A DNA stretch of 39,524 nucleotides from contig JAHFQX010000027.1 in NCBI GenBank assembly GCA_023259135.1, forward strand, positions 1 through 39,524, read 5' to 3'. The DNA comes from Betaproteobacteria bacterium. GTDB taxonomy: Bacteria > Pseudomonadota > Gammaproteobacteria > Burkholderiales > JAHFQX01. The stretch's first letter is position 1; each line of letters starts with the position of its first letter. Below the pieces are notes generated by a model. The model did not search any database. It worked only from the letters and a program-made list of their open reading frames with translations, and was not told where the DNA came from. The translations under genes were made by a program, and so were the position numbers. Below, piece by piece: positions 1 through 6,670 of the stretch.

Positions 1-318
1 CGCCATGAGAATGTCGAATTCGTGGTCGTGGTGGATCTTCAGTCGCTTGACCATGTATTCCCGCAGCACGCCTTCGGGGAGCAGGTTGCTGAAGAAAGGC
101 GGCAGCTTCATCCGACTCGAATAAATTTCCCGCAGCTTGCGCTCAGTCGCTTCTTCATTTCCCGGCGTGTTGAAGGACAGACTCAGGACCGGCCGGCCGG
201 GCCCCAGATCGATGTAGCTGTCATCGAAGGCGAACAGGCTTTTTCCGTCTGGAAAGCCGGTGAGATGGCCGACCGGCACATCGCCCAGCAGTATCTTCAG
301 GACGCGGGCATCAGCCAT
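1..318 (-). CDS. hipA: HipA-family toxin kinase, N-terminal part (cut by window edge)
   Basis: On the minus strand an open frame starts with ATG at 318 and reads MADARVLKILLGDVPVGHL, then FDDSYIDLGPGRPVLSLSF and LPPFFSNLLPEGVLREYM. This is the N-terminal region of HipA-type Ser/Thr kinases; the LPEG-x-LRE stretch is typical. In the family this part precedes the kinase domain and contacts HipB, and the toxin phosphorylates targets such as glutamyl-tRNA synthetase. Only 106 codons lie in the window, so the kinase residues cannot be checked. The start overlaps the end of the hipB-like gene by 8 bp, as expected for a translationally coupled hipBA operon. The family call is fairly secure; whether the toxin is intact is unknown. 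Confidence 0.85.
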   Translation of the reverse strand, partial: MADARVLKILLGDVPVGHLTGFPDGKSLFAFDDSYIDLGPGRPVLSLSFNTPGNEEATERKLREIYSSRMKLPPFFSNLLPEGVLREYMVKRLKIHHDHEFDILMA

Positions 319-637
319 TCGATGGCTCCTCGTCGTCCTTTACTTGGTAGCGTTCGAGCAGGGAAGGGGAAGAGACTGGAGCGAAAACTGAGGGCGCCGG
401 CCCGCGCTTTGCTTTGAGAAGCGATTCAACCTTTGCCGCGTCCTCCCGCGGAACGGGCATGAGTTCCACGTCGAGCGCCTGGGCCAGCTTCAAGAGCGTG
501 GATAGCGTGACGTCTCCCCCGCGCTCGAAGGTCGACACCTGCCGTTGCTGAATGCCGCTGCGGCGCGCAGCCTCGGCTTGCGACAGGCCCAGGCCAAGCC
601 GGCGCGCTCGAATGGTCTGGTGGAGATTCGGCTTCAT
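311..637 (-). CDS. hipB: HipB-like XRE-family antitoxin
   Basis: This 108-residue protein begins MKPNLHQTIRARRLGLGLSQ and has an XRE helix-turn-helix over about residues 8-62 (SQAEAARRSGIQQRQVSTFERG, then TLLKLAQALDVEL). The C-terminal third is Lys/Pro/Ser-rich and probably flexible, as in HipB proteins that dock on HipA. It directly precedes and overlaps hipA, so it should be the antitoxin and autorepressor of the pair. An inverted repeat 13-31 bp upstream of the start (650-668) is a plausible binding site. The family assignment is firm; the HipB role comes from the neighbour. Confidence 0.88.
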   Translation of the reverse strand: MKPNLHQTIRARRLGLGLSQAEAARRSGIQQRQVSTFERGGDVTLSTLLKLAQALDVELMPVPREDAAKVESLLKAKRGPAPSVFAPVSSPSLLERYQVKDDEEPSNG

Positions 638-647
638 GAAATGAATT

Positions 648-684
648 ATAAGGCATAGAAATTGCCTTGCAATACCTTACAATA
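648..684. promoter_or_regulatory. Candidate HipB operator and divergent promoter region
   Basis: Between hipB (minus) and higB (plus) lies a perfect inverted repeat AAGGCA-N7-TGCCTT (650-668). Its arms extend to 7 of 9 matching bases over 647-671. It overlaps two adjacent direct repeats, CCTTGCAATA and CCTTACAATA (665-684, one mismatch). An inverted repeat just upstream of an XRE antitoxin gene is the usual place for an autoregulatory site. Binding by HipB is inferred, not shown. Confidence 0.45.
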
Positions 685-778
685 CATAATCAGCACCCGG
701 TCCAAGTATTGACCGCTATAGCGGGCGAGATGGATTTACGCTTGACGTACATCGTATCCCGGACTATGTTGTCCGGCA

Positions 779-1077
779 ATGATCCCGAGTTATCGCGACA
801 AGCGGACGAAGGAATTTGCCGAAGGCAAGCGCGTCAAGGAGTTCGAGGACTTTCGCCGCCAGGCGGAAAAACGCCTCGACATTCTCGACGCTGCAACCAG
901 TCTTGCGGACCTTCAGGCGCTGCCATCGAATGCGCTGGAGGGCATGAAAGGCGACCGCAAGGGCCAGTACAGCATCCGCATCAATATGCAGTGGCGAATA
1001 TGCAGTGGCGAATCTGTTTCGAATGGCCTGAGGGGCAGAGCGGACCTTCGAATGTCGAAATCGTGGACTACCACTGA
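779..1077 (+). pseudogene. higB: HigB-type toxin (RelE superfamily), frameshifted by a 14-bp tandem duplication
   Basis: The frame from ATG 779 reads MIPSYRDKRTKEFAEGKRVK and continues to KGDRKGQYSIRINMQWRIC, which is HigB/RelE-like. At 983-1010 a 14-bp unit (AATATGCAGTGGCG) is present twice, which shifts the frame. Removing one copy restores an uninterrupted HigB ending RICFEWPEGQSGPSNVEIVDYH with stop at 1077, the standard HigB C-terminus. As it stands the 779 frame loses the C-terminal end and runs on, without a stop, in frame into the antitoxin gene, giving a 208-codon toxin-antitoxin fusion ending at 1405. The toxin is probably inactive. HigB normally cleaves mRNA on the ribosome. The gene would be intact if the duplication were a sequencing or assembly error. 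Confidence 0.85.
983..1010. repeat. 14-bp tandem duplication inside higB
   Basis: The unit AATATGCAGTGGCG occurs at 983-996 and again, identically, at 997-1010. It is followed by AAT, so slippage can occur at any of three bases. Since 14 is not a multiple of three, the duplication is the direct cause of the higB frameshift. It looks like a recent replication-slippage event. Confidence 0.95.
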
Positions 1078-1090
1078 AAGGAACTTGACC

Positions 1091-1405
1091 ATGGCCCGCA
1101 CACCGATCCACCCCGGCGAAATTCTCGCCGACGAACTCGAGGAACTCGGCGTCAGCCCGACCGAGCTGTCGCGGCAGATCCGGGTGCCCGCGAACCGTAT
1201 CAGCCAGATCATCAACGGCAAGCGCTCGATCACCGGCGATACCGCGCTTCGTCTCGCCCACTGGTTCGGCACGAGCCCGCAGTTCTGGATGAATCTGCAG
1301 GCGCTCTACGACGTGCGGATGGCCGAGGAAGATGCGGGCACGGAGATCAAGACGCTCCCGACCAAGCCGGAAAAATCCCCGACCGGCCAACCGCAACCGG
1401 CGTAG
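1091..1405 (+). CDS. higA: HigA-type XRE antitoxin
   Basis: This 104-residue protein starts MARTPIHPGEILADELEELG, the classic HigA opening (HPGEIL). An XRE helix-turn-helix follows (VSPTELSRQIRVPANRISQI, then NGKRSITGDTALRLAHWFG) and the family's FWMNLQALYDV motif at about residues 65-75. HigA neutralises HigB and represses the operon; this variant comes after the toxin gene, as is normal for higBA. Its ATG lies 13 bp past the original higB stop and is still available, so free antitoxin can be made. Because of the upstream duplication it can also be translated as the C-terminal half of a fusion from 779. Its own domain looks intact. Confidence 0.92.
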   Translation: MARTPIHPGEILADELEELGVSPTELSRQIRVPANRISQIINGKRSITGDTALRLAHWFGTSPQFWMNLQALYDVRMAEEDAGTEIKTLPTKPEKSPTGQPQPA

Positions 1406-1418
1406 CGCGGGAATCGTC

Positions 1419-1691
1419 ATGCCGGGAACGAATGAAGCCTTTTCACGCGTCAAGATCGACGCTCAGCTCAAGGACCAGGGCTGGGACGTGCTGAATCCGA
1501 ACGCCGTGCGCTTCGAGTACGTCCTCCCGGACAAGACCAAGGCCGACTACGTCCTTTGCGACCGTCACGGACGGGCGCTCGCCGTGATCGAGGCCAAGCG
1601 AGCCGCCATCAACCCCGCCGAGGCCGAAGCGCAGGCGAAGGCCTACGCCGCGCAGCTCAAAGTGCCCAAGGATGCGTTCCAGGTGGGCTGA
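1419..1691 (+). pseudogene. hsdR: Type I restriction endonuclease R subunit, N-terminal fragment
   Basis: From ATG 1419 the frame gives 90 residues: MPGTNEAFSRVKIDAQLKDQ, GWDVLNPNAVRFEYVLPDKT, KADYVLCDRHGRALAVIEAK. This matches the N-terminal nuclease part of HsdR-type proteins: the D at KADYVL and the IEAK motif fit a PD-(D/E)XK nuclease core (D...ExK). Full HsdR is about 800-1,100 residues with a helicase motor. Here the frame stops at 1691, just after FQVG, and the following sequence belongs to a different gene. It is a truncated remnant; no hsdM, hsdS or helicase portion is present nearby. Confidence 0.75.
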
Positions 1692-2068
1692 CCCGGCTCG
1701 CGCATTCGCGGTGGCGCTGGCGATGCTGTTGTCACCATCGCCAGGCTTGGGGCAGTCGATCCTCGTTTGGGTGCAGAGCTCGACCTTGGCCGGCTTCCAG
1801 TATTACGCCCGGGAGACACTCTGGGATACGCTGGCGGTCGGCGATCGGGTCGAGCTTGACCGTGATCCGGACAACCGCCACGATGGTCGCGCCATCAGGG
1901 TGTCCTATCGCGGCCAGATGATCGGTTTTCTACCCCGAGCCGGGAATGACGCGGTCGCGGCGGCCATGGACCGCGGCGCTCCGCTGGAAGGACGCATCGG
2001 CGCGCTCGCCACGGCACCGTGACCCGTGGCAGCGTGTCCGTATCGAAATCTGGATGCGCGTGCGCTGA
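1672..2068 (+). pseudogene. HIRAN-domain protein with signal-like N-terminus, frameshifted near its end
   Basis: The frame from about 1672 (or GTG 1711) contains a hydrophobic leader (RAFAVALAMLLSPSPGLGQS) followed by a HIRAN domain: VQSSTLAGFQYY, ETLWDTLAVGDRVELDRDPDN, RHDGRAIRVSY and GFLPRAGNDAVAAAMDRG. It stops at 2020-2022 after ATAP. One base further on the reading resumes as DPWQRVRIEIWMRVR with stop at 2066-2068, a natural ending for this family, so one extra base near 2017-2020 breaks the gene. HIRAN domains are best known as DNA-end-binding modules in Rad5/HLTF-type proteins; the role of small secreted-looking versions is not established. The 5' end merges with the hsdR fragment, so the native start may be lost. 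Confidence 0.65.
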
Positions 2069-2144
2069 GCCGCGCCGACCGTCGCACCGCCCTGTCCGGG
2101 CGCCCGGGCCACCCAGGCAGGCGGCCGCGAGGCACCCGGCGCGT

Positions 2145-3467
2145 TCAGCTTTCCTTCGAGCAGTCTCGCGGCGTGATGCCTTTTTCCTTGGCGTACTTCA
2201 TCGCGGATTCTTCGACGAGCGGGCGAACGATGGATTTGTCCGACGATATCCAGTCGCTCACCAGCACCCATTTGCTGCCATCCCACTGATGGAATTTAAC
2301 CGCATGGCCGCCTTCGTGGTCCGCGCATGAGGTCTTGAGCGGCTGCACCAGGCCCTCGGCGCCCAGCTCCCGCAGACGCTTCGCGTCCAGATTCAGGTGC
2401 TCCAGCGCCCAGCGCATTTCCTCGCCGGTGATCGGCCGCCTGCCGAAGCGCGCATGGGCAATACGCAAGGCCTCGATATTGACGATGCCCATCGCGACGC
2501 CGAGGTTGTAGTAGATGCTGCCCAGGCGTTTCGGATCCTCAAGGTTGCCGCGCTTGCCACCCGCATACAGGTGCCTGGCGATGTCCTTGATGACCGGAAA
2601 GTCAGTGCCGGACGGCGTTTCGACGACGGAAATATAGCCCTTGGCGGCATCGCCGGCGGGAATGACATCCTCCTCGGCACCGGCGATGTGCGTGCCGACG
2701 ATGCGATCGGCAGGAAAACCGACCTTCTGCGCCATTTTCAGCGCCGTGACCGCCATGACGCCGGCGCCGCGCAGGATCACCCAATCGGGCTTCAACTGTC
2801 GCACGCGCAGCCACTGCGCTTGTTGCTCGGTGCCGGGATGACTGACCTCGATGTTGGTGAGTTCGAAGCCGTATTTCTTTGCCTGCGCATCCATGAGCGG
2901 CAGCGTTTCCTTGCCGTAGGGCACACCGACATAGACGTTGGCGATCTTCTTGCCTTTCAGCTTTTCGACGCCGCCTTCCTTCTGCGCGATGAACTGGATC
3001 TTGGCGGTGTTGGCGCTCCAGTAGGTGGCCATCAACGGGAAGACCCACGGAAACACGCGGCCATCGGCCGTGTCCGCGCGCCCATAGGTCGGCGTCACAA
3101 CGGGGATCTTCTCGCTGGGCGTGCGATCGATCAGCGCATAAACCAGCGCGGTCATCATCGGATTGAGCGCCGGCGCACCGGTGCCCTTGCGCTTCAGCCG
3201 CTCGTAGCACTCCATGCCGCGGTCGGTCTGAAACCCGGTCTCGCAGTCCTCCCAGACCAGCTTGATGCCGTTCACACCGCCATCACGCTTGTTGAGCATG
3301 TCCATGTAATCGATGAAGCCGCCCGGCGCACCGCTGCCGATGGCCGTGACCGGCCCGGTGCGATAGGCGATGATTGGAATGTACTGCTCCTGCGCGAACA
3401 CCGCACCGCTACCCAAGAATGCCAGGCCCAGGCCGGCGCCGACTGCCAGGTTTCGCCACGCTTTCAT
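2145..3467 (-). CDS. Periplasmic ligand-binding protein of an ABC transporter (branched-chain amino acid type), copy 1
   Basis: This 440-residue protein has a Sec signal peptide (MKAWRNLAVGAGLGLAFLGS...AVFAQ, cleavage after about residue 26). The body is of type I periplasmic-binding-protein fold, LivK-like (Peripla_BP_6 family): GGFIDYMDMLNKRDGGVNG near the N-terminus, then a GTEQQAQWLRVRQLKPDWVI stretch. There is no lipobox, so it should be soluble in the periplasm. Four cysteines, at about C75, C87, C381 and C436, match those of the copy at 20011. No permease or ATPase gene is adjacent. ATG 3467 is chosen over GTG 3470; a strong GGAGGAGG site lies just upstream. The ligand cannot be told from sequence. 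It appears intact although surrounded by broken genes. Confidence 0.88.
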   Translation of the reverse strand: MKAWRNLAVGAGLGLAFLGSGAVFAQEQYIPIIAYRTGPVTAIGSGAPGGFIDYMDMLNKRDGGVNGIKLVWEDCETGFQTDRGMECYERLKRKGTGAPALNPMMTALVYALIDRTPSEKIPVVTPTYGRADTADGRVFPWVFPLMATYWSANTAKIQFIAQKEGGVEKLKGKKIANVYVGVPYGKETLPLMDAQAKKYGFELTNIEVSHPGTEQQAQWLRVRQLKPDWVILRGAGVMAVTALKMAQKVGFPADRIVGTHIAGAEEDVIPAGDAAKGYISVVETPSGTDFPVIKDIARHLYAGGKRGNLEDPKRLGSIYYNLGVAMGIVNIEALRIAHARFGRRPITGEEMRWALEHLNLDAKRLRELGAEGLVQPLKTSCADHEGGHAVKFHQWDGSKWVLVSDWISSDKSIVRPLVEESAMKYAKEKGITPRDCSKES

Positions 3468-3578
3468 CACCCCTCCTCCGGAAATGTCCTTGTGATTGTC
3501 ATAATGCGCGCCTGATGATAGGCGGGCGGCACGATGGCGTCAAGCAGCAGCGGTCATCAAGGGGCGGCCGCCCCGAGG

Positions 3579-4073
3579 TCAGATCGGATCCCAGCAGAAC
3601 ACGTCCATGGTTCGTTCCATCGGCGTGAGCCAGGTCTTGAATGCGGGCAGCACGCGCTCGGCGAGGGTCTCGGGTGTCCAGCCGGAATCACGATGGATGG
3701 AGCGCAGCGGACGTATCTGCGACATCAGGAACACCTCGTTGCCGATGACGGTAAAGATTTGCCCGGAGACGTCCTTCGCGGCGTCGCTCGCCAGGAATAC
3801 GGCCATGGGCCCGATCTGCGCCGGATCCAGGCTTTTCCTCAGCTTGTCCAGGAAGGCAACGCGCTCCGGCGAGACGTACGGAACGGAATACCTGCCGAAG
3901 GTTTGCGTACTGTGCTCGCCGAAGACATGGGCTACGCAGGTCTCCGGCAATTCCCCCCACTGCTGAAATATCGCATCCAGCGCGCGTCCGATGTCATTGT
4001 GGTTTACCCGTGCTTGGCAGATCGAGAACCTTCGCCGCGCATGGAGACGGCTTCGTTCAAACCCGGATCGCAC
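3579..4073 (-). pseudogene. Short-chain dehydrogenase/reductase, C-terminal remnant
   Basis: The last ~85 residues of this frame read LDPAQIGPMAVFLASDAAKD, VSGQIFTVIGNEVFLMSQIR, PLRSIHRDSGWTPETLAERV and end MDVFCWDPI. This is the C-terminal part of SDR enzymes of the large FabG-like group. The Rossmann TGxxxGxG motif, the catalytic Ser-Tyr-Lys and most of the fold are missing. The first 50 or so residues of the frame do not resemble an SDR, so the remnant has been joined to unrelated DNA near 3,850-3,930. It cannot be an active enzyme. Confidence 0.7.
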
Positions 4074-4867
4074 CTACAAGGGATATTTTAGGCAACTCTA
4101 TTCTGCTGATGCTGAAAGAACACGGCATCATGCGCCGGGCCAACAGCAGCGTATGTGGCATCCGCCTGGCCATATCGGAGATGACCGGCCAGGATGTCCC
4201 AATCGAGTGGAAGAAGTTCTTCGACAAGGCATACAAGCGGGGGAAGCTCAGATCACGACGTGCAAGGGCCACTTCAAGCCCGGCGATATCTCGCCTTGCA
4301 AACGAGATTCACGAGAAGCGGCTCGAAAACATCCTGTCTCATGCAATAGTGAGGAAGACGAAGAAGCCAACCAAACCGATCAAATTTAACTGGCTGCGGG
4401 TCGGAGAGCGTGAACTTTCCTCCGAGGCGCGCAAGAGCTGCGCTCGAAGGGCTGGTAGGTATTGCGGCCTGTCGTGACTCGCTTCGCGGCGACATGTCAG
4501 CAATGCTGACAGTGAGCGCACGGCACTCGGCTTCGGGTAAGGGAACTACATCATGCTTGTGCGGCCACACCGTCAACCGCGAGAAACCTGAATCCGTTGT
4601 ATGGCTATCTCGTCCGGCCACATACGTCGCAATCAAAAATGTCGTTGGACTTTGCCGGACTGAATTGAATCTCGTTGGCTGTGTCAGCCCGCTTGATGCC
4701 CGTTACGCGTCGCCCTTCGCTCGCAAGAGCGCTCGAAACCGGCCTCATCTCCTGAAAGCCGGTGGTCGCAAGGCTCGAAGTTATCCTAAGCTGCCGCCCG
4801 TCGGGGCATTCAGTCATGCGCATGACGCAATAGTTCGCATTTCTGCCGCAATACGTCAGTCGCGCCA

Positions 4868-4887
4868 GCAAACGGAATTCCGTTTGC
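4868..4887. repeat. Perfect 20-bp palindrome
   Basis: GCAAACGGAATTCCGTTTGC reads the same on both strands with no loop. It stands in the gene-poor stretch, about 400 bp upstream of the Phd/ParE operon. It could be a binding site for a dimeric regulator or a recombination target; no neighbour identifies which. Confidence 0.8.
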
Positions 4888-5238
4888 ATCGGCGTCCACC
4901 TCGAACGGGGATTCTCTCCGTTCTCAGTCTGTACCGCTGCCCCTGCTGAACGCTTGGCGCGCCAACCGCGCGTCCATGCGTAAGGCTCGTGGGGCGGACT
5001 CGTGCCAGCACACCGCGACGGCCTCGGCCGCCGCGATTCCTGCGCCAACATTTGTCCGCGCTCCTGCGGCAACCCATGGCTGCGCCAGCCGGCGTCGTCA
5101 CTGGCGGATTACCGCCCGGCCGCTGGTCGAGTTGAACGGGCTCGATGCGGTGGAACGGCGAAGGCGGAGGCCAAGATCAAGTGCGTGATCGGAACTGAAT
5201 CACAGTCCAAGGGGCTTTCCCATTGTCGCCAGTGAACC

Positions 5239-5260
5239 TATAATGGACTAAATTCAGTCC
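5239..5260 (+). promoter_or_regulatory. Promoter -10 and candidate Phd operator
   Basis: A consensus TATAAT (5239-5244) is followed directly by GGACTAAATTCAGTCC (5245-5260), a 16-bp palindrome with a single mismatched pair. It ends 24 bp before the antitoxin ATG. A dyad overlapping the start of transcription is the usual arrangement for autoregulation by Phd/YefM antitoxins. No good -35 box is visible (TTTCCC at 5216-5221 has the right spacing), which would fit a weak, tightly controlled promoter. Confidence 0.6.
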
Positions 5261-5284
5261 TACAACGTCGACCGGAGCTTCGCC

Positions 5285-5557
5285 ATGCGCTCATCTCAGA
5301 TCAAACCCATCAGCTATCTGAAGGCCAATGCTGCAGAGGTGCTCGACCGCCTGGCCGAGAGACGGGAACCAATGCTCATTACGCAGAACGGCGAAGCAAG
5401 GGCCGTGATCCAGGACGTTGCGTCGTACGAGGAAACGCAGGAGACCCTGGCGCTATTGAAGATTCTGGCCTTGGGGAACCGCGAGGTCGAGCAAGGCAGA
5501 GTCAGACCCCTTGCCGATGCCATCCGCCGCCTCCGGGCCAAGAAGACGGCGGCTTGA
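5285..5557 (+). CDS. Phd/YefM-family antitoxin
   Basis: This 90-residue protein starts MRSSQIKPISYLKANAAEVL and continues DRLAERREPMLITQNGEARA and VIQDVASYEETQETLALLKI. This is a typical Phd/YefM fold: an N-terminal dimerising DNA-binding half with the ITQNGEARAV strand motif, and a C-terminal helical, charged tail that wraps the toxin. A GGAG site precedes the ATG. Its TGA overlaps the ATG of the ParE-like toxin by one base, so the two are translated together. It should repress its own promoter through the dyad at 5245-5260. Confidence 0.93.
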   Translation: MRSSQIKPISYLKANAAEVLDRLAERREPMLITQNGEARAVIQDVASYEETQETLALLKILALGNREVEQGRVRPLADAIRRLRAKKTAA

Positions 5558-5883
5558 TGGCCTACGAGGTTCTGCTCACGGCGGGCGCCGAGCAGGATCC
5601 GGAGAACATCTACGACTACATCGCCGAATCGGACTCGCCCGCAAAAGCGAATTACGTATTGACCCGGTTGTTGGAAGCCGCCAAGCAATTGGCCGCTTTC
5701 CCCGATCGCGGCTCCCATCCGAAAGAGTTGCAGGCACTCGGCATCCGGGAATATCGCCAGACCTTCTTCAAACCGTATCGCCTCATCTATCGGGTGATCG
5801 GTCGGCAGGTGGTCATCTATGTGATCGCCGACGGCAGGCGCGACATGCAGTCGCTGCTCCAGCGCAGGCTGTTGGGCGCTTGA
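5557..5883 (+). CDS. ParE/RelE-family toxin
   Basis: This 108-residue protein begins MAYEVLLTAGAEQDPENIYD and contains SPAKANYVLTRLLEAAKQLA, FPDRGSHPKELQALGIREYR and FKPYRLIYRVIGRQVVIYVI. The 'YRLIYRV...V.IYVIADGRRD' core and the following basic residues are typical of ParE/RelE plasmid-stabilisation toxins. ParE members poison DNA gyrase while RelE members cut ribosomal mRNA, and the sequence does not settle which applies. It starts within the stop codon of the antitoxin gene (TGATG). The frame is full length and has no defect, so this TA pair may be active, unlike higBA nearby. Confidence 0.92.
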   Translation: MAYEVLLTAGAEQDPENIYDYIAESDSPAKANYVLTRLLEAAKQLAAFPDRGSHPKELQALGIREYRQTFFKPYRLIYRVIGRQVVIYVIADGRRDMQSLLQRRLLGA

Positions 5884-5900
5884 TCTCGGCGACCCCGGCT

Positions 5901-6125
5901 ATGGGTATCTCGAAGAACGACGCCGTCTCCCTCGCGCAGGTTCGCGCCCGATTCTCGGAACTGATTCAAGAGGTCAAAGCCGGCGCCGAAAAGATCATCA
6001 CCAAGGACGGTGATCCGTACGTCGCACTGATCGACGCGGAGCGACTCGAGCATTACCGCAGGCTGACGCGCGAACGCATTCACTTGCTGCTGATTAATGA
6101 GGCGGGCAAGGGGCTATCCATGTAG
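5901..6125 (+). CDS. Orphan Phd/YefM-like antitoxin
   Basis: This 74-residue protein reads MGISKNDAVSLAQVRARFSE, LIQEVKAGAEKIITKDGDPY, VALIDAERLEHYRRLTRERI. It has the Phd pattern: the LAQVRARFSELIQEV helix, then the IITKDGDPYVALI strand. It starts 17 bp after the ParE-like gene, probably on the same transcript. No toxin frame follows. Instead its stop lies on top of the end of an ATPase remnant on the other strand, so the partner toxin and perhaps the native C-terminus were lost in a rearrangement. It might still bind the nearby toxin or operator, but this is only a possibility. Confidence 0.75.
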   Translation: MGISKNDAVSLAQVRARFSELIQEVKAGAEKIITKDGDPYVALIDAERLEHYRRLTRERIHLLLINEAGKGLSM

Positions 6126-6571
6126 TCGCGGCACCAAGCAGCCCGCCGGCGCGCCGCAGGTCGCGCCAATGCTGCGGGATAGCCGCCGCCGGCAATCCGT
6201 TCGAGCAGCTCCGGGCCGAGCCGCGGCCGCGTGCGGGCCTTGAAACCAGCGTCGAAAAGCGCGTCGAGGAATCCAGGCGGCTTGTGTGCCAGCTCTGCTT
6301 GCGCCAGCGGGTGCAGCCGCAAAATCTCCAGCCGGCCGGCCAGCGAGTCCGCCAACCGGGGCACCAGCAACACATTCGCCGACCCGGTGAGAATAAAGCG
6401 GCCGGGCCTGCGGTCGCGATCGACCGCTGCCTTGATTGACGTGAACAGTGCCGGAACGCGCTGCGCCTCGTCCAGCACCACTTTGTCCGGGAGATCCGCG
6501 ACAAAGCCTGCCGGGTCAGCCTGCGCCGACGCACGCAACGCGTCGTCATCGAAACTGACGTAGGCATACCC
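6080..6571 (-). pseudogene. AAA ATPase (DUF4143-type) internal fragment
   Basis: On the minus strand, from about 6571, the frame reads GYAYVSFDDDALRASAQADP, then FVADLPDKVVLDEAQRVPAL, RRPGRFILTGSANVLLVPRL and FLDALFDAGFKA. These are the Walker-B (VVLDEAQ) and sensor (LTGSAN) regions of the ATPase family that carries a C-terminal DUF4143. The Walker-A P-loop and the whole C-terminal domain are absent: homology ends near 6110 after RRAAWCRDYMD. The upstream break lies next to a repeat resembling an insertion-sequence end at 6573, consistent with loss by transposition. Intact proteins of this family are about 400 residues. This one is not functional. Confidence 0.75.
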
Positions 6572-6572
6572 C

Positions 6573-6625
6573 TGTAAGCCCGGACACCGCCCAAATGAAA
6601 GGTTATGGTTCGGCCAAATGAAAGG
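6573..6625. repeat. Direct repeats resembling an insertion-sequence end
   Basis: A TG dinucleotide at 6573 begins sequence containing two perfect copies of CCAAATGAAAGG (6591-6602 and 6614-6625), 23 bp apart. Multiple short repeats inside a TG-starting terminus are typical of IS21-type ends. The spot is exactly where the ATPase homology stops. No transposase gene remains, so the identification is tentative. Confidence 0.3.
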
Positions 6626-6670
6626 ATTGGAGCACAGCCCGGCAACTTGGCAGGTCGCTCTTATAGGTCT

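Larger units (their letters stand above)
4074..5284. other. 1.2-kb region without a convincing gene
   Basis: The region is less GC-rich than the rest of the window. It contains a plus-strand open frame up to 4477 (from 4010; includes EWKKFFDKAYKRGK, unrecognised) and a minus-strand frame 4605-5072. The latter has a C-terminal half (ECPDGRQLRITSSLATTGFQ ... DIFDCDVCGRTR) with a CxxC that might be a small zinc-binding protein. Neither has a clear ribosome-binding site or a family I recognise. The other frames look like chance. A perfect 20-bp palindrome lies at 4868-4887 and the promoter of the following TA operon at the right edge. Remnants of lost genes are the most likely content. Confidence 0.4.

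Noticed and set aside
667-1077. 136-codon frame covering higB from further upstream
   Set aside because: Only its last part is HigB-like; the start belongs to the intergenic region and the middle is out of frame. It arises from the 14-bp duplication.
4010-4477. Plus-strand frame of 155 codons, unrecognised
   Set aside because: No ribosome-binding site, no recognisable family and overlap with the SDR remnant. Mentioned under the gene-poor region only.
4605-5072. Minus-strand frame with a C-terminal CxxC
   Set aside because: Its second half has a protein-like look but no family I know, and the first half is Arg/Ser-rich without a clear start. Too weak for a gene call.
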